A DNA stretch of 64,000 bases from Lanius collurio. Taxonomy: Eukaryota > Chordata > Aves > Passeriformes > Laniidae. The translations under genes and the position numbers were made by a program. This document shows, piece by piece, positions 1 to 12,500 of the stretch. The first letter of the stretch is position 1; the number at the start of each line of letters is the position of its first letter. The stretch is from NCBI GenBank assembly GCA_020086605.1, contig JACBWW010000004.1:41370535-41434534 (forward strand), read 5' to 3'. The notes below the pieces were generated by a model. The model was not told where the DNA came from. It saw only the letters and a list, made by a program, of their open reading frames with translations, and did not search any database.

Positions 1-1829
1 CAGCTTATTTTTATTCCTTCTTCACACAACGTATTAAAACTCTGCAGTGTAAATAACAAATGACTAATAATCACTTTTCAATTATGCTTTATAATTATCA
101 GCAATGTATAAACTCTGACCTGAAATTACACGTCTATTCAGATTCCAAGTAGAAATCCACTTCAAGTAGTTCATTTGCCTTTTAAAGCAAGACAGTGTTT
201 AAACCACATCAAGTTCTAAAAATAGCTATCAAAGGACTTAGGGTAGTTTGTGGCACAACTCAGGAGCTGGGCTGATAATAGAGAACTCAAGAATGGAAGC
301 CACAGTTTATAATAGTGAAATCCAATTCAAAGAAGGAAGCTTTTTACCTCTTCAGTCGGTTTTGTTCTAACCATTGAGAAAAACAGCCACCCTCTTGCAA
401 CAAGCCAGATTAAGACAGTTTTATAACAGAAAAGGAGACTAATTCTATTCTTACATTATTAATGTAAGAATAAAACAATTATAAATGCACAGGAAGTACA
501 TTTTTGCAGAGGATGCAGTGGTCATTTTTGTCAAATTTTCCTTTTCTCCTTACTATTTCAAAAATTATCTTTCTTCTTGAGTCTCAGATTTCTTTTGGCA
601 TTCATTATAACTCCTATTTATTATGGCAATTTGATAATGAGCAACCAGCAAATGTTTCCACTATTAAAATAATTGGGTTTGGGTTTTCTTAAATAGACAG
701 AAACTTATTCTGCCTGCCTCTAACTACTCTCCTCCTGTTACAACAATACATACAAATAAAATCCCACTTTTGCCTCCTTCTGTTTTAAGAAAGCAAAAGC
801 TGTCCAGGCAGTCAAAAATGGAACTCTTAAACAGAGTAATTATGGATATCTCACACACTTAATCTCACAAAATAAAAATGCTGAAGTCTTAGTAGCCAGT
901 TCTGAAACTAACCATTGCTTCTGCATTTGCACCAGTCTAGCTACAAGGATATTGCCAAGATTGCAACTGGGATTCACTGACTTAGGAAAAAAAGAAAAAA
1001 AAAAAAAAAAAAAAGAAAGAAAGTCCAAAATATTTGAGAGAAGCGTGATGCCAAGGCAAATTTGAAACTGGCTTTTGTTTTGGAGAATATCAGATTCTCC
1101 GAACTCTGCAGCTGTTCTCTCACTCAGCGAGGAGTCAGTCAAAAACTCTCACTCCAGTTTAACTGATCTCTAGAGAGCTGTGGGACCAAACCTGAGCTTT
1201 CTGTCATTACTCAATGTCACAGCTACCGAAGCACACGGCTGCCAGCTGCAACACAGCCATCACATGAAAATCTGCAGAAAAGGCATAATAAACACCTTCA
1301 GGGAATGACCTCCTGCCACAACAGAACTGAATTTCTTATTCATATTAATTGCTATTTGCTCTGTGTTCTGGAGAAGAAGATTATTCTACCTGATGTAGTT
1401 TTGTCATTTGCTCTGCTATCAGTGCTTTTGTGCTTTATGACCTCATTCTGATGGTAATTAAGGTCCATTACTCAGATATCTGCTATTTTACAGGAAATGA
1501 GCATTGTATTGCACTAAATTTGGTCAACTGAAGATAATGCAAAACATTACCTCACATACCTCATGGCAAGGAGTAGTTTTACAGCATTCATAATAAAGTT
1601 GTCATAGTACACTTGATCTAACCCTTACATTTAGCAAGGAAGCTATGGGAACAACGTTATCCATACCTCAGTAACACTATACAGGATTTTACTGAACAGT
1701 ATTTCAATAAACAGTATTTCAATCCCAGTTGAGATTCCATCATAAGTAAATTTTCAACCTAAACAACATTTGGATTTCCAATATTATCTAGACTTAAACA
1801 AAACAAAACAAAAGCTTGTTATTCGCTGT
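1..1829. other. Intergenic DNA, no gene seen
   Basis: AT-rich sequence with only short chance open frames. An A-rich simple tract lies near 987-1020. I see no splice-framed Cys-rich exon, tRNA or recognisable repeat here. Confidence 0.6.
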
Positions 1830-1890
1830 GTGCTGGTTTTGGCTAGGATAGAGTTGATGTTTTTCATAGTAATCAGTATGAGCTATATTC
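1830..1890 (+). mobile_element. ERVL-type avian LTR 5' end fragment
   Basis: The stretch starting TGTGCTGGTTTTGGCTAGGA matches from memory the 5' end of a common avian ERVL-family LTR. Similarity fades after about 60 bases and no matching 3' end or internal region is visible, so this is a truncated relic. It carries no viral coding capacity. Confidence 0.45.
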
Positions 1891-2177
1891 TCCTGCGACA
1901 CAACTACACTATAAAAGAGCTTTAAATCCTCAGTCACTTATTTGGCACAAGGAAGAACTTCAGCTGATTAAAAGATTATGTGATCTACACTCCTCTGCCA
2001 CTTCTTAACTCTCCAGACTCAGAGTACACTGCAGAGAAAGGGCAAAGAACAGTTTAAGTCCACTCAGCTCCTTCAAACTTCACAAAGCTCATGAATTCTT
2101 CTGCATCAGTACCAAAGAAACACTTTGCAGAACCAAAGGAGTGCTCCTGAAGCAGAATTTCACACAAAACAGCGATC

Positions 2178-2182
2178 CTAAG
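2178..2182 (+). repeat. Target-site duplication, left copy
   Basis: The five bases CTAAG directly precede the TG that opens the solo LTR. The same five bases follow its terminal CA at 3097-3101. Confidence 0.85.
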
Positions 2183-3096
2183 TGTTGGGGTTTGGGGAGT
2201 TCCCTTTCTCTTGAAGAATTTTCTCCCATATATGTTACCGAGGCAACCACTTGCTGGGTACTTGGGAGAAACAAAAGAAATGGCCATGGAGGGGTGGAGC
2301 CCATTGGGGCTACTGTCCTCACCTGGGTGTGTGCCCCAGGACTCGGGACTTGGTGTGGAGACGGGGAGACCACTCTCGTCAGCACATGCGGGTTTCCTGC
2401 CGTTTTTCCTCTCTGCTGGAAAAAACTCCGGGATCCCAAACCTGTCCTTCCCTGCCTCGCTGGGAGCTGAGCTGCAGACCCTGCTGCCTCAGCCTTCGCT
2501 GCTCTGCAGCCCTGCCCGTCCTGCCTGCCGAGACCTCCGGGGATTCCTACCACAGCTCCACAGCTCGATACATCTCGCCTGCCACCCGGAATTTGTGCTC
2601 CTACTGCTGCCCCAGCCTGCCTGGACAGGAGAGCCCGGACAGACCCCAGGATCAGCTGCCCAGGGAGGTTTGTGAAGCCTTTCTCCCATCCTTTCCCGGA
2701 CCCCAGGCCACCATCACTGCGTGCTCCCCGAGCTCGCTCCGGAGCGCCCCCTGCAGCCGCGGGGGAACCATCGCACCTGCCCTGCTCACCGGGAGCCGCC
2801 AGCGCCCCTGCCGGCTGTGACTGGAACTGCACCAGAGGGGAAAGGGCCTGACAGCCGAGAGAGGCTGCACTGGGTTTGTGGTTCTGTTTGCTGTCACCAC
2901 TATAGCTATTGTTGTTTGTTTGCCTGTTTATACACCTGTATTTTAGTAAAGAACTGTTATTCCTATTCTTTATATCTCTGCCTGAAAGCCCCTTAACTTC
3001 AAAATTATAATAATTCAGAGAGAAGGGGGTTGCATCCTTTATTTCAAGGGAGGCTCCTGCCTTCCTTAGCAGACAACTGTCCTTTCAACCAAGACA
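2183..3096 (+). mobile_element. Solo LTR of an endogenous retrovirus (914 bp)
   Basis: The element begins TGTTGGGG and ends AAGACA, giving the TG...CA boundaries of an LTR, and is flanked by a perfect 5-bp duplication (CTAAG). It is much more GC-rich than its surroundings. The 3' part (about 2820-3096) matches from memory a common avian LTR, including TAGTAAAGAACTG near 2945 and a terminal AACCAAGACA. There is no internal retroviral region, so it is the product of LTR-LTR recombination. Open frames of up to about 250 codons lie inside it in several frames on both strands; they are by-products of high GC content. Orientation is taken from the usual sense reading of this LTR. A 5-bp duplication fits ERVL-like elements but does not fix the class. 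Confidence 0.85.
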
Positions 3097-3101
3097 CTAA
3101 G
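3097..3101 (+). repeat. Target-site duplication, right copy
   Basis: CTAAG directly follows the terminal CA of the solo LTR and repeats the bases at 2178-2182. Confidence 0.85.
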
Positions 3102-5133
3102 CCACAAGGCCATCAAGACCAGCCTGCACTCCAAGACACATGGAAAAACTCGTCAGCATTACACTGATGTAACTACAGTGGACATGATACTAGCAGGATC
3201 TCGATTTACCTGGCAGAAGAATACAGCTATGCACTGTGAGTAATCTCTGAGACTTCCAGGAAACTACAAAAATGGCTTAGAGGCTCTTTTTTACAGTTCA
3301 TCCACCTAACTGAAAAAAATCACTGAGCATCCCAGGTGCCTCAGTAAGGACACCTCACCCAACTGAGGAAGCACATCTGAGGAACATATGAAGGTTAAAA
3401 ACTAGCGGAAATGCAGAGAATTTACCCTGCCTTGGTTCATTCATTCTGGTATGGTCATGCTGGTGTTATTACATTATTTTTCAAGCACATGTGACAAGAT
3501 CACCAGGTCTTTGTATGCTGGAAGTTACACACAAAGCACAGCATGAGAATCACAATCTTTCTTGCATTTATGATAGAGGAGATAAAGAGGGAACCATTTT
3601 TCTAAAGTCAGGTTTATTTCTTTCAGTTGTCAATTCACTTTAGGCTAATTGAGATTAATCTGATCTGTCGATGTGGCCAAGTTAAGGATTCAGAAATAAT
3701 ATGCCCATAATAAAGTCACCCAGTAGCAAATTACTTCAATCCTGGCAACTATGGTTTTTCAAAGCTTAGATCAAAGATATCATTAATGTAATACATCTCA
3801 TACACAATTCAGTAACAAATACCATTAAATAATAAAGAATCTCACCACATTGTGCCCCATGCTGCTCTTTGAAAGCTCCTTTTACAAGGACTCAGAGTAA
3901 TCAGTACAGGATGAAACAAATTTATCTGAATGTGCCACAACCAGCTCATCCATGTTGAAAGAGCTTTTTGGGAAGGAAGAAAGAGAACAACCACTCTTCT
4001 GAGAGCTTTTCCCACTCAAAACACCACTGTGGCTATCACAAACTGTTGAAGATGCTGCGAAAAAGTTGGTAGTACAGGAGCTGTGAGAGGCCAGGAAGAA
4101 GGAGGTTGTGTCCTTCCCAGGGCAAAACTGAGCTCCAGGAGTGTCCTCCCAAGAAACATTGAGAAATACATAGGGAGGAGGACCCCCTTCACCAAGGGAC
4201 CTTTAGGTACCGCCTATTAACCCCACAGGACCCTGCTGGATGTGGCCACCAGTAGCAGGAAAGGCCTTGATCCTGGTAAAGCCCCCAAGGATAATGTCCA
4301 CCCCAATGAAAGGTGTTGTGTGACTCCCAGAGAAAGGGGCTGCCAAGTGTGATTTCTGTCAGCACACCCCTGTGCAGAGGGGGGCTGTCAGCACCTTGTG
4401 CCACACTGGCAGGGCATGTACTACTCCAAGGATGGCCATTCACCAGCATCCCCTCTTCTCCAGGGGAAAGGCAGCAAGGTATCTACCTGCAGCATGGTAG
4501 TCCTGCCTCTTTGGGAAACCCCTTCTGAGAGGACTTGGCAACTGCTGCATTTCTGCTACTGGGACAATAACCAAGACCGTGCCTGAAAGGGCTGGGACTT
4601 TGGTTTTACCTTTCTTTTAATAGTTCCTTCCTTTTTTTTTTTTCCAGACAGGAATTTGGATCAGAACGAGCCCATCCCCTACTGCAAACAGGCACCGCAA
4701 ATGAAATCACAAGTTTTCCACCTCAAAATAGCTTAGTGGAGCACAGGTTAATCTGCCTCAGTGAGGTAACCTGGTGACTCCTGCCCAAGATTACATGTAA
4801 ATGGTTCAGAAGTGCCACTGGCAAACGGATCCCCAACACCGCTGAGGCCCCAGGAGGAGTGCCCTGGCCCTGCTGCAGCCCTGGGGTCAGCCCCAGCAGA
4901 TGGGACACAGAAATGCCCTTTTTCCATCCTATATCCCCCGTGGCAAAGCACACACCACACAGTATTTATACAGGTGGTATACACATGGTATTTATACCCA
5001 AGTGAACAAAGCAAACTACTCCATTCTCCATAAAGTCAAGTTTCTAACGTCACTAGGATTTGGTATGGGTTTATCTTCTTAAAAGGTTAAAAGAGAAGAA
5101 AGAGAAAAGTGTATCCAGCTGGTTTTTGAAAGT
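3102..5133. other. Intergenic DNA with a GC-richer patch (about 4020-4620)
   Basis: Nothing gene-like is supported. The patch at about 4020-4620 is richer in GC than its flanks and ends near a T-rich run (about 4631-4645), which suggests an old repeat copy, but I cannot name a family. Confidence 0.4.
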
Positions 5134-5175
5134 ATGTTGTTTTTCCAACCCCTTTGTTTTCCTCAGCAAGTTTTG

Positions 5176-5252
5176 CTGGTGGACTCTGGTTGCCTGGTTG
5201 CATTGGTACTGCTTTTTACAGCCACTTGTGTCTTAGCAGATGCTCTCCAGGT
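5176..5252 (+). pseudogene. Signal-peptide-like segment, possible exon of a small secreted-protein relic
   Basis: One frame encodes a short polar start, a hydrophobic core reading LVALVLLFTATCVLA and then DALQ, just before a CAG|GTCTCT donor-like site at 5252. The codon where a start would be expected (GTG before GACTCTGGT) is one transition from ATG; otherwise an ATG at 5134 in the same frame adds a longer leader. A Cys-rich, splice-framed exon ending in a stop lies 130 bases downstream. Together these resemble a two-exon secreted peptide gene that may have lost its start codon. The intervening DNA is short for an intron and I recognise no family, so this remains speculative. Confidence 0.22.
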
Positions 5253-5384
5253 CTCTGCTGGGAGCACATCCCTGCTCTGTTCACAGGATCTTCAGGCAAA
5301 CCTGAGGATTCTGTTAGGTTAGGTGGTGGGCTGAGTCAGGACAATACAGGAAAGGCTCAAAGCTGCATGTATTCCTCTCCACAG

Positions 5385-5497
5385 AGTGTGCCAAACTGTG
5401 TTCTGGCACTGCTGAGAATCTGATGTGTCATACCAATGAACTCAGGTGTCCTGAGTGCAAAAGTAATGACTGTCAAGATCAAACATGTCGCTTGTAA
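5385..5497 (+). pseudogene. Possible terminal exon of a small Cys-rich secreted peptide
   Basis: A good acceptor (TTCCTCTCCACAG) precedes a frame of about 36 codons with seven cysteines and a TAA stop at 5495-5497. The Cys spacing is C-x3-C-x8-C-x6-C-x2-C-x4-C-x4-C. This density of cysteine is unusual for random DNA. The pattern does not fit WAP, trefoil, EGF or the mucin TIL domains. The exon would need a preceding exon ending in phase 1. Whether it is a live gene, a relic or chance cannot be decided here. Confidence 0.25.
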
Positions 5498-8400
5498 GGA
5501 AACAACAGAACATACACAAGGACAGCCTGTTTTCCACCCTACTGAAAGAACAATTCTATCCCTGCTTGTATTCCTTGAGGCTATATCTGTCTTGTTATTT
5601 TTTCTTTGTTTCATTATTATTGTATCATGTATCTTAATGCACGTTTGTACTTATGATTATATTGCCTTTCTTCTGTTACATGTGTAAGCAACTGCCTTTA
5701 ATTCTGATTATTGACATACAATGTTTTGAAGTTGTGAAATATCTATTTTAAACTTTTTTTTTTTTTTTTTTAATCAGTGTGTTTCTATTTTAAATTAAAT
5801 TAATAAGCTTTCACTTTTCGGAAGAAATTTCATTATTAGCCTCCAGAGTTAAAACAAAACTAGAACAAAGACCTGCTTTCAGAATCACGCAGGAATTTTC
5901 ACAGCTGTGCATTTGATTTATTCCCCAATCAGCAGTTGCATAGAAGATCATTGGTCTATCTTGTCAACCTTAAGCTTCTATACAATGCAATAGCAAACAG
6001 AGATTTGCTTGAGGCAAGAGGTTATTTTGTTCCTTTCTCCCAAAAGGTTGCGTGTCATCTAGGATGTGACTCAGATACTTCAGCTGTGTTAAGTAATCTC
6101 CAGTTATATATATATAAACCCTCACACTGAGTGTACTTTCTGCAGTTAGTGCCCAAGGGCCCCAAAAGAGAAAGGATCTACAGGGAAAATGCAGATTTGT
6201 TGACGATTGTTGTTTTTATTTCAAACAGTTTTTTTCCTCTTACTATCAGTAGAGCTACTTGTACCCCTACTGCTCTGAAGTCTATCCAGCCCTACCTCTT
6301 AAAATCAAAGTCAGATGTAATATAAGGTTTATAGGAAGAGGTAATGTTTTGTTGGCTCAGCTGGCATAATTAGAAAAATTACATGAGCTTTTTTTGGCAC
6401 AGGATACCTCCAGTCAGTTTAGAGACAGTTATTTCTTAGGTATGTCTACCTCATGAAATGGTGTAATCCAACCCAATCCTGCTTTCCTAGCCTGTTCATC
6501 TGAATCCAGAAGACTGGATTTGCACAGCCAGGGCAAAATCTGGCCCACAGTCAGCTCCAGGAAAACATTAACATTATTGACACTTGAAGAAAAATCCTGC
6601 ATTATTTTAGAAATATGTTTGAAGTCTGGCTTTCTCCCTGGGCTTCTCTTCCACTATAAACACTCTAAAGAATCTGTATTACTACTGTGACATACATATA
6701 TGTTGCTAAATGTACAAGGGACATGTAGGACTCACTTCCACTTGCTGTCCTGGTACAACAGTGGTTTTTTTGCTTCCTGTAGTGTTACATGTACATTTCA
6801 CTACACAGCATATAAGGCACATATGCCAACAACCAAGTAAAACTCTAAACAGGCAGTCAGCATTTCACCTGTAAACAGCAAGGGGACTGGGTCTCAAGGC
6901 GTTGTTCCCAGCAGAAAAGATTGGTCCCTCTGCTACTAACATTAGTGTGTTTGAGGTTGTGATGGTTGCTTGTTTTACTGAATCAGGTTTCATGGCAGGA
7001 GTTTTCAGGGTCCTCCACCTTTATCCAAGCATGTAATGTCATTAGCTGCTGGTAGTGGACAAAGTCCTTCTAACTGGAAAAACTGCTTTGCCCTTGAGTT
7101 CTGCAGAGGTTGAGAGTAGTTGTCATTTTATCTCTGATAATAAATCTCCTATTCATTTTCACAAAGGCTTGGATATTTAACAGCGTCACACAAACTGAAT
7201 CTATACAGAGCAAACAGTCAGACAGAGACTGCCATTGTGGGTGAGTTGTATTACCTTCAGTTTGGTGCCTAAAAACGTCCTTGAAGCACGGTCTTGACTC
7301 TGCCCCAACACAATGCACATGCTGACAGACCAGAGCCTTGTAAAATAATTGTTAGTAGATAAAGTAATTCCTCATCAAAAATGCACTCTTTGATGAAAAG
7401 ATCTATAAAGGTAATCAAGACTGTTTGTCTGGAAGCCATGTGAAGGCTATAGAAATTGAACAAGGATTGGGAGTTTTAGTTGAAGTATTTCTGCAAAAAT
7501 CATGCAGCAGCATGAGAAATGTCTCTTTAGAGGAAGGAGTGAGCAACAAGGAAACAGCAGTCCTAGTCTGTCTACTCCCTCTCCCTCTTTGGTTTTTTTT
7601 TTTCTCCCTCCTTTTCTGTCGTATTTTTTTTGTAGTCTTCTGATTGCATTTCATTAAGAACATTTCCATTTCATGGCTGTGGGGTACTGGTTCTTAGCTA
7701 TTAACTCAGCAACATTCTTGAGAATTTATGAAACTAAACTCATGAATACCTATGTTGGAACAACTGGGGTTACTGATGTCTGTAAAGTCAGATTCTATTT
7801 AAAACCCAATTCCATTCCATGTACTAATTCAGAAAGGTAATTTAAGAACACAGGCTTTTCAGAATAAACTAACTGCATGCTTGGGATTAGTTTTACCATA
7901 ACAGCTAAGAATTCCACTCACATGGACCAGGTTTTTCTTATGCTAGGCACCATAATATCCTATGCTCTGAATCAATTCTTTGAAATATGCACATGCATGC
8001 TTTGCCAAACTAGATTAGAGTTTAATTTTGTTTACAACTCTCTGCATTGTGCTATTTTTATTTATTCAGATATTTATTAAGCCATGGTGGTGCCTGTAGA
8101 AGAAGAGCATAGAATTACTCTCTGCTGTACTATACAAACAAGAAACATGAGAATTCTTAGAGATAAAAGGTAACATAAAGACACGGAAGAGAGCAGACAG
8201 GGAACGGTAGTAAGCATCTAGTGTTACCTGTGCTGTTTATGAAGCTTAAAGGAAACAGACAACTGCTTAAAACCAGGATTTTGCTAATTATTTTTATAGT
8301 GTTTTCCCTGCTCTGCTGGTTTTCAGACAGTAGTCACAGTTTTCATGGAGGGAACAGTAGTCATCAAACAGAGGAAGGGATCAAAGCTGACTGGTGACAG

Positions 8401-11400
8401 AAATTTTTCTTTTACTCCAGCAAGCAATGTCACCTAAAGGAGATTCTGAGATACAAGGATGTCCTTGCACCACCTCCAAGACAAATAAAATTCAGAAGCA
8501 TGACGTCCTTTTCATGGCTTGCCCAGAACAGCATAGAAAGGAATTCTTTATACCAAGTTGTTTAACTCTTTTAGTCACAAAGGCCAGACAGTATCTTTAA
8601 TTGTGTTTGATTTAGTTTGTCTCCAGGATCTGGAGGTCCAAATAGTGATATATCTTATTCATTTTTTTCATTTGCTACCTCACACATAATCTCAGCTTTC
8701 TCGCTCATCCACATGTATCCACTTCCCTTTGACACCTTTCTGCATTCTGCCTCCTCACTCATTCATTCCAGCTATTCTCCCTGTATGATCCCCAAGGCCC
8801 ACCTTCTTCTCCCCTCTCTCCCAGGCAGTGCTGCACTGCCCACCTCTCCTTTGCTTGTCTAAGAGGAAGCTGGCAAGTTCATAATCCAGTAACAGCAACG
8901 GCAAAGGCCAAAACAAAAAGGGGCAGTGAGAACTCATGTGCTGGCAACAGCTGAGCTGTGACAGAAAGTCATGAAGAGCATGAAATTGGTCAGTCCAAAG
9001 TACTTTCATAGGAAGTTAAAGGTCTTCTAAGTTCCATTTTGTTTGCTTCTTCTCTACTGACTGCAGCCCTTTATAACAACAAACAAAATAATAACAACAA
9101 CAAAACCAACAACAAGAAATCCATAGATATAGTGGTCTCAAAGGAATCACATCAAGCTCCCCTGAGCCACATGTTTGTGGATCATTCAAGGGTATTCATC
9201 AGAATTATCACTTTGTGCTCACCTCTTTCCTTGACATTCTGTGCTGGCCACAGCCACGGATGGGGTATTGGTTTGGATGGACATTTTCTCTCATGTACCT
9301 GTGGTCATGCTTATACTAAATGATCAGGGTGGAAGAAGTTCTCATCTAGTTAAAACCAACATCAACTTACTGTTCTTGTCTTACATTAGTGTTGGGGTAA
9401 AAAAACCCTTCAAACTTATTAGCAAAGTAAACATGTTTATCAGAAGGGTTTGATTCTGTTTCCCAGTGTCTAGTTTCCTGCTGAATTACAGAAAGGTTAA
9501 GAGTTTGATTTGGCATCCATTAAATGCTTTACCACACAATAGAAATACCAGGATCTCTCTGAGCTAAATGTAACACCCTAGGATGGCATCAGCACTTGTA
9601 TGAACAACTCAATTTCTGGTCAGTTCTAATGGAAAAGTGTTTGGTTTTTCAAATGTAGTTGACAAGGCATGATTTTCAAAAATAAGCAAGTCCCCACCAA
9701 ATTCCATGATGATGCAATATGATGATTTCTTAAATAACATATCAAGCAATTTATACTCTTGCTACATTCTCATTGAAATATTTCCACCTCCTCCTTCAAA
9801 AAACACTTGGCACAAGTGGATAAAAAATCTATAAAGTGTCAACTTAAGACATTAAAAATGTCTTAAAATTTTGACAAAGTCTTAGCAGTTGGAAAGAGGG
9901 TCTTTTCCTGGAAAACGTTGTGTAATCACATCTGGCAGTACTATGAAGATATAAGAAACACTCAGGAGCAAATAAAAAATTGAGTCAGTTATGTTCAAGC
10001 TAATGTATAACTGCTGGTTCAAGATATTGACTCGTAGCAGTAGTTATGAAGTCATTCAGCTGCTGTGATTATACATTGCATTATGCATTGCCTTGGGATA
10101 GGAAGCACTTGGCCCACTTAGTAAGGCAGCATGGGAGAGGATACAATCATTATCAAAGCATATATTATTAAAGGATTAATGAAATTTATATGAGCTTCCA
10201 TAGAAGTCTCATCACTGATTTCAGTGGGAGGTGAATTATGTTCTGCATATCTTGAATTCTTACCCAGCTGTGAAGAATAGAGGATAGAAGAGAGCTAGGA
10301 GGTTAATCACTAAAATACAACTACAAATTCTTATGGTTTGGCAAATCAGCACAATTTAGGAAAAATATAAATTTGCATGGAACTTTGTCATGACTTTCAT
10401 TATCTGGATTTCTGGACCACAGAAAAAAATACCCAAAGACAATTTGTCTCCCAAGGCATTCTTCATTAAAACAATTCAGATTATCTTCCTGCCTGTAAGC
10501 CCATGGGAATAACTTTCCCACATTAACTTTCAAGGGCCTTTGAATAAAAAATGATCTGAGGAAAATTATTTTTAAAGTAAGTTTTGGTGTAGAACTGACT
10601 AAAACACCTGCATAAATAAATACTTACGTTCCTTTCACTTTCTGAGCAAATATTAGCTAGAATAGTGACTAATTAGCAGGTACGCCCAAAAGAACAACCA
10701 TAGGAGTTTCTTGACATTCTATTCAGTTCTCCTTGGTTTCAAAATATAGCATGCCAAAGGTTTTGCTCCATTCAGAACTTTCATATGTGTTTGATCCACA
10801 AATACCCCAGTAAATAATTATAGAGCCAGATATCTTTTTGGGTACAGCTAATGTCTCTTATGTACAGAATGAGCTTGTTCAGTTCTTTCATGACTGGCCA
10901 AACTGGAAATTCTTTCCCAAAGTCTTACTTTTCTTTGATCTTGATACGTACAGGATTTTGTTAGGAAATAAGTAGCACTAAATGGAAAAACCCACTGGAT
11001 TGTCCAGGTGTGTATACAGCAAGGTCTGTGGTTGAGACCACCTTACCCTTCGCAATTAAGGTGGGTTTATTTTAATCCAAAAATATCTTTCATTAAATAA
11101 AAGAGTCCTAAGAGGTGAAACACTTCTCTTCCATGAGTGAAACAAGAGAGCTTTACTTACTTTGCTCAGATTAGGACAACATGAATTATACTTTATTTTG
11201 TTCCTAGTGGCAAGGTATAACAAAGTCATTGTAGGCAGAAGACTCCATTCCTACCCTCAGCATACCAAAATATGGGGAAAAGGGTTTACTTTTAAAATTA
11301 TAAATTTTCAATAATTAGGTTTTTTTACTCTAGGAACAACCAGCATTGATTTCCAGTCAGAACAGGATGTAAATGTAGAATTTATTAGTTTCTTCTTGAC

Positions 11401-11669
11401 ATATTTATAATAAAACTATTAAGCCAGGGATAGAGATGGAAATCAGACACACAGAGAAATTTTGCACACTGACATTCTACATCATGAAGCTGAAAGCAAG
11501 CCCAAGGACTCCTGACTCTCAGCAGACTGCCATATGCACCTCTGTAAGAGACAAAAGTCCTACCAGATTCCTGCTAGTGATAATGCCATTACTTTGATTA
11601 TGAATTAAGGCAAATTTATTTTGATAGCTTTTCTGTCAAAATTTCTTGCATTATAGATCAATATTCTTA

Positions 11670-11815
11670 CTGTAAATTGTGTCCATGTCCAGACTCAGAC
11701 TTAAACAGAAATGCCCAGTTTTAATTTCCTAAGTATTTCAAATGAGTTGCAAGTGGTTTGAAACAGTTCAACTGCTTTCCCTACCCCATCAGGAGATGAG
11801 TTTGTAGAGCACAAT
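11670..11815 (+). repeat. Diverged direct repeat, copy A
   Basis: Starting at ATTCTTACTGTAAATTGTG, this stretch aligns by eye with 12357-12500 along its length, with shared blocks such as ACTCAGAC, AAATGAGTTG and TTCAACTGCTTT. Identity is roughly 70 percent. The copies are about 690 bases apart in the same orientation. Confidence 0.6.
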
Positions 11816-12356
11816 AAGTTACCTAAATCACTTCATCTTAGTGCAAGGCACTGGGTATATGAATTTAAATATTATGCTCTACATAGACAATGAGCTACAC
11901 TATCTCATTGTAGCTATGGGTAGCATGTAGTATGGGTGTGAGATACCCTAAGAAAACTGTAATGAAAAGATTTGTATCTTCCTTTTTTCATTGTGACAGG
12001 AAATTTCAAACACTTCTCCATGCAGTGCAGTTTAATAAGCTACCTTGATATTACTCATTTTTTAGATTCTCAAAATAGAGTTAACAGGTTTAAGTCATTA
12101 TTTCAGCTACAATAAACTGAGTGCCTGAGATCCATCAACATTCTGCTTTGACTGGCCCCTAAATACCATATACAGTGGCAATTAATTTAAACCGTGAGTT
12201 GCTTTGCATGTTCTTTCTGTTTGTAAAGAGCAATATTTAAAGTTGCAACTCACCTCAGCAGTAAAATAATAACAGCTATCAGTACAGATCTATTGCTCTG
12301 AAACCTCGTGTTGCAACTAAAATTAGACAAGCAGTGCAATCAAAGAAACACCAAGA

Positions 12357-12500
12357 TTCTTACTTTGAATTGTGTTCTGCCCATGTTCTTACTCAGACAC
12401 AGGCAGAAATAACCAGATTTTGTTTACTAAGTGCTTTAAATGAGTTGTAAGTTGTTTAAAAATCAATTCAACTGCTTTATTTACCCCAGCAGGTGCAGGG
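12357..12500 (+). repeat. Diverged direct repeat, copy B
   Basis: Partner of the 11670 copy. Shared order of blocks: ATTCTTACT, GAATTGTGTTC, ACTCAGAC, CAGAAAT, AAATGAGTTG, TTCAACTGCTTT and TACCCC. It may be two insertions of one unknown repeat or a local segmental duplication. Confidence 0.6.

Noticed and set aside
2089..2832. 247-codon minus-strand frame and overlapping plus-strand frames up to 189 codons
   Set aside because: They lie in a GC-rich solo LTR with intact ends and target-site duplication; low stop density explains them.
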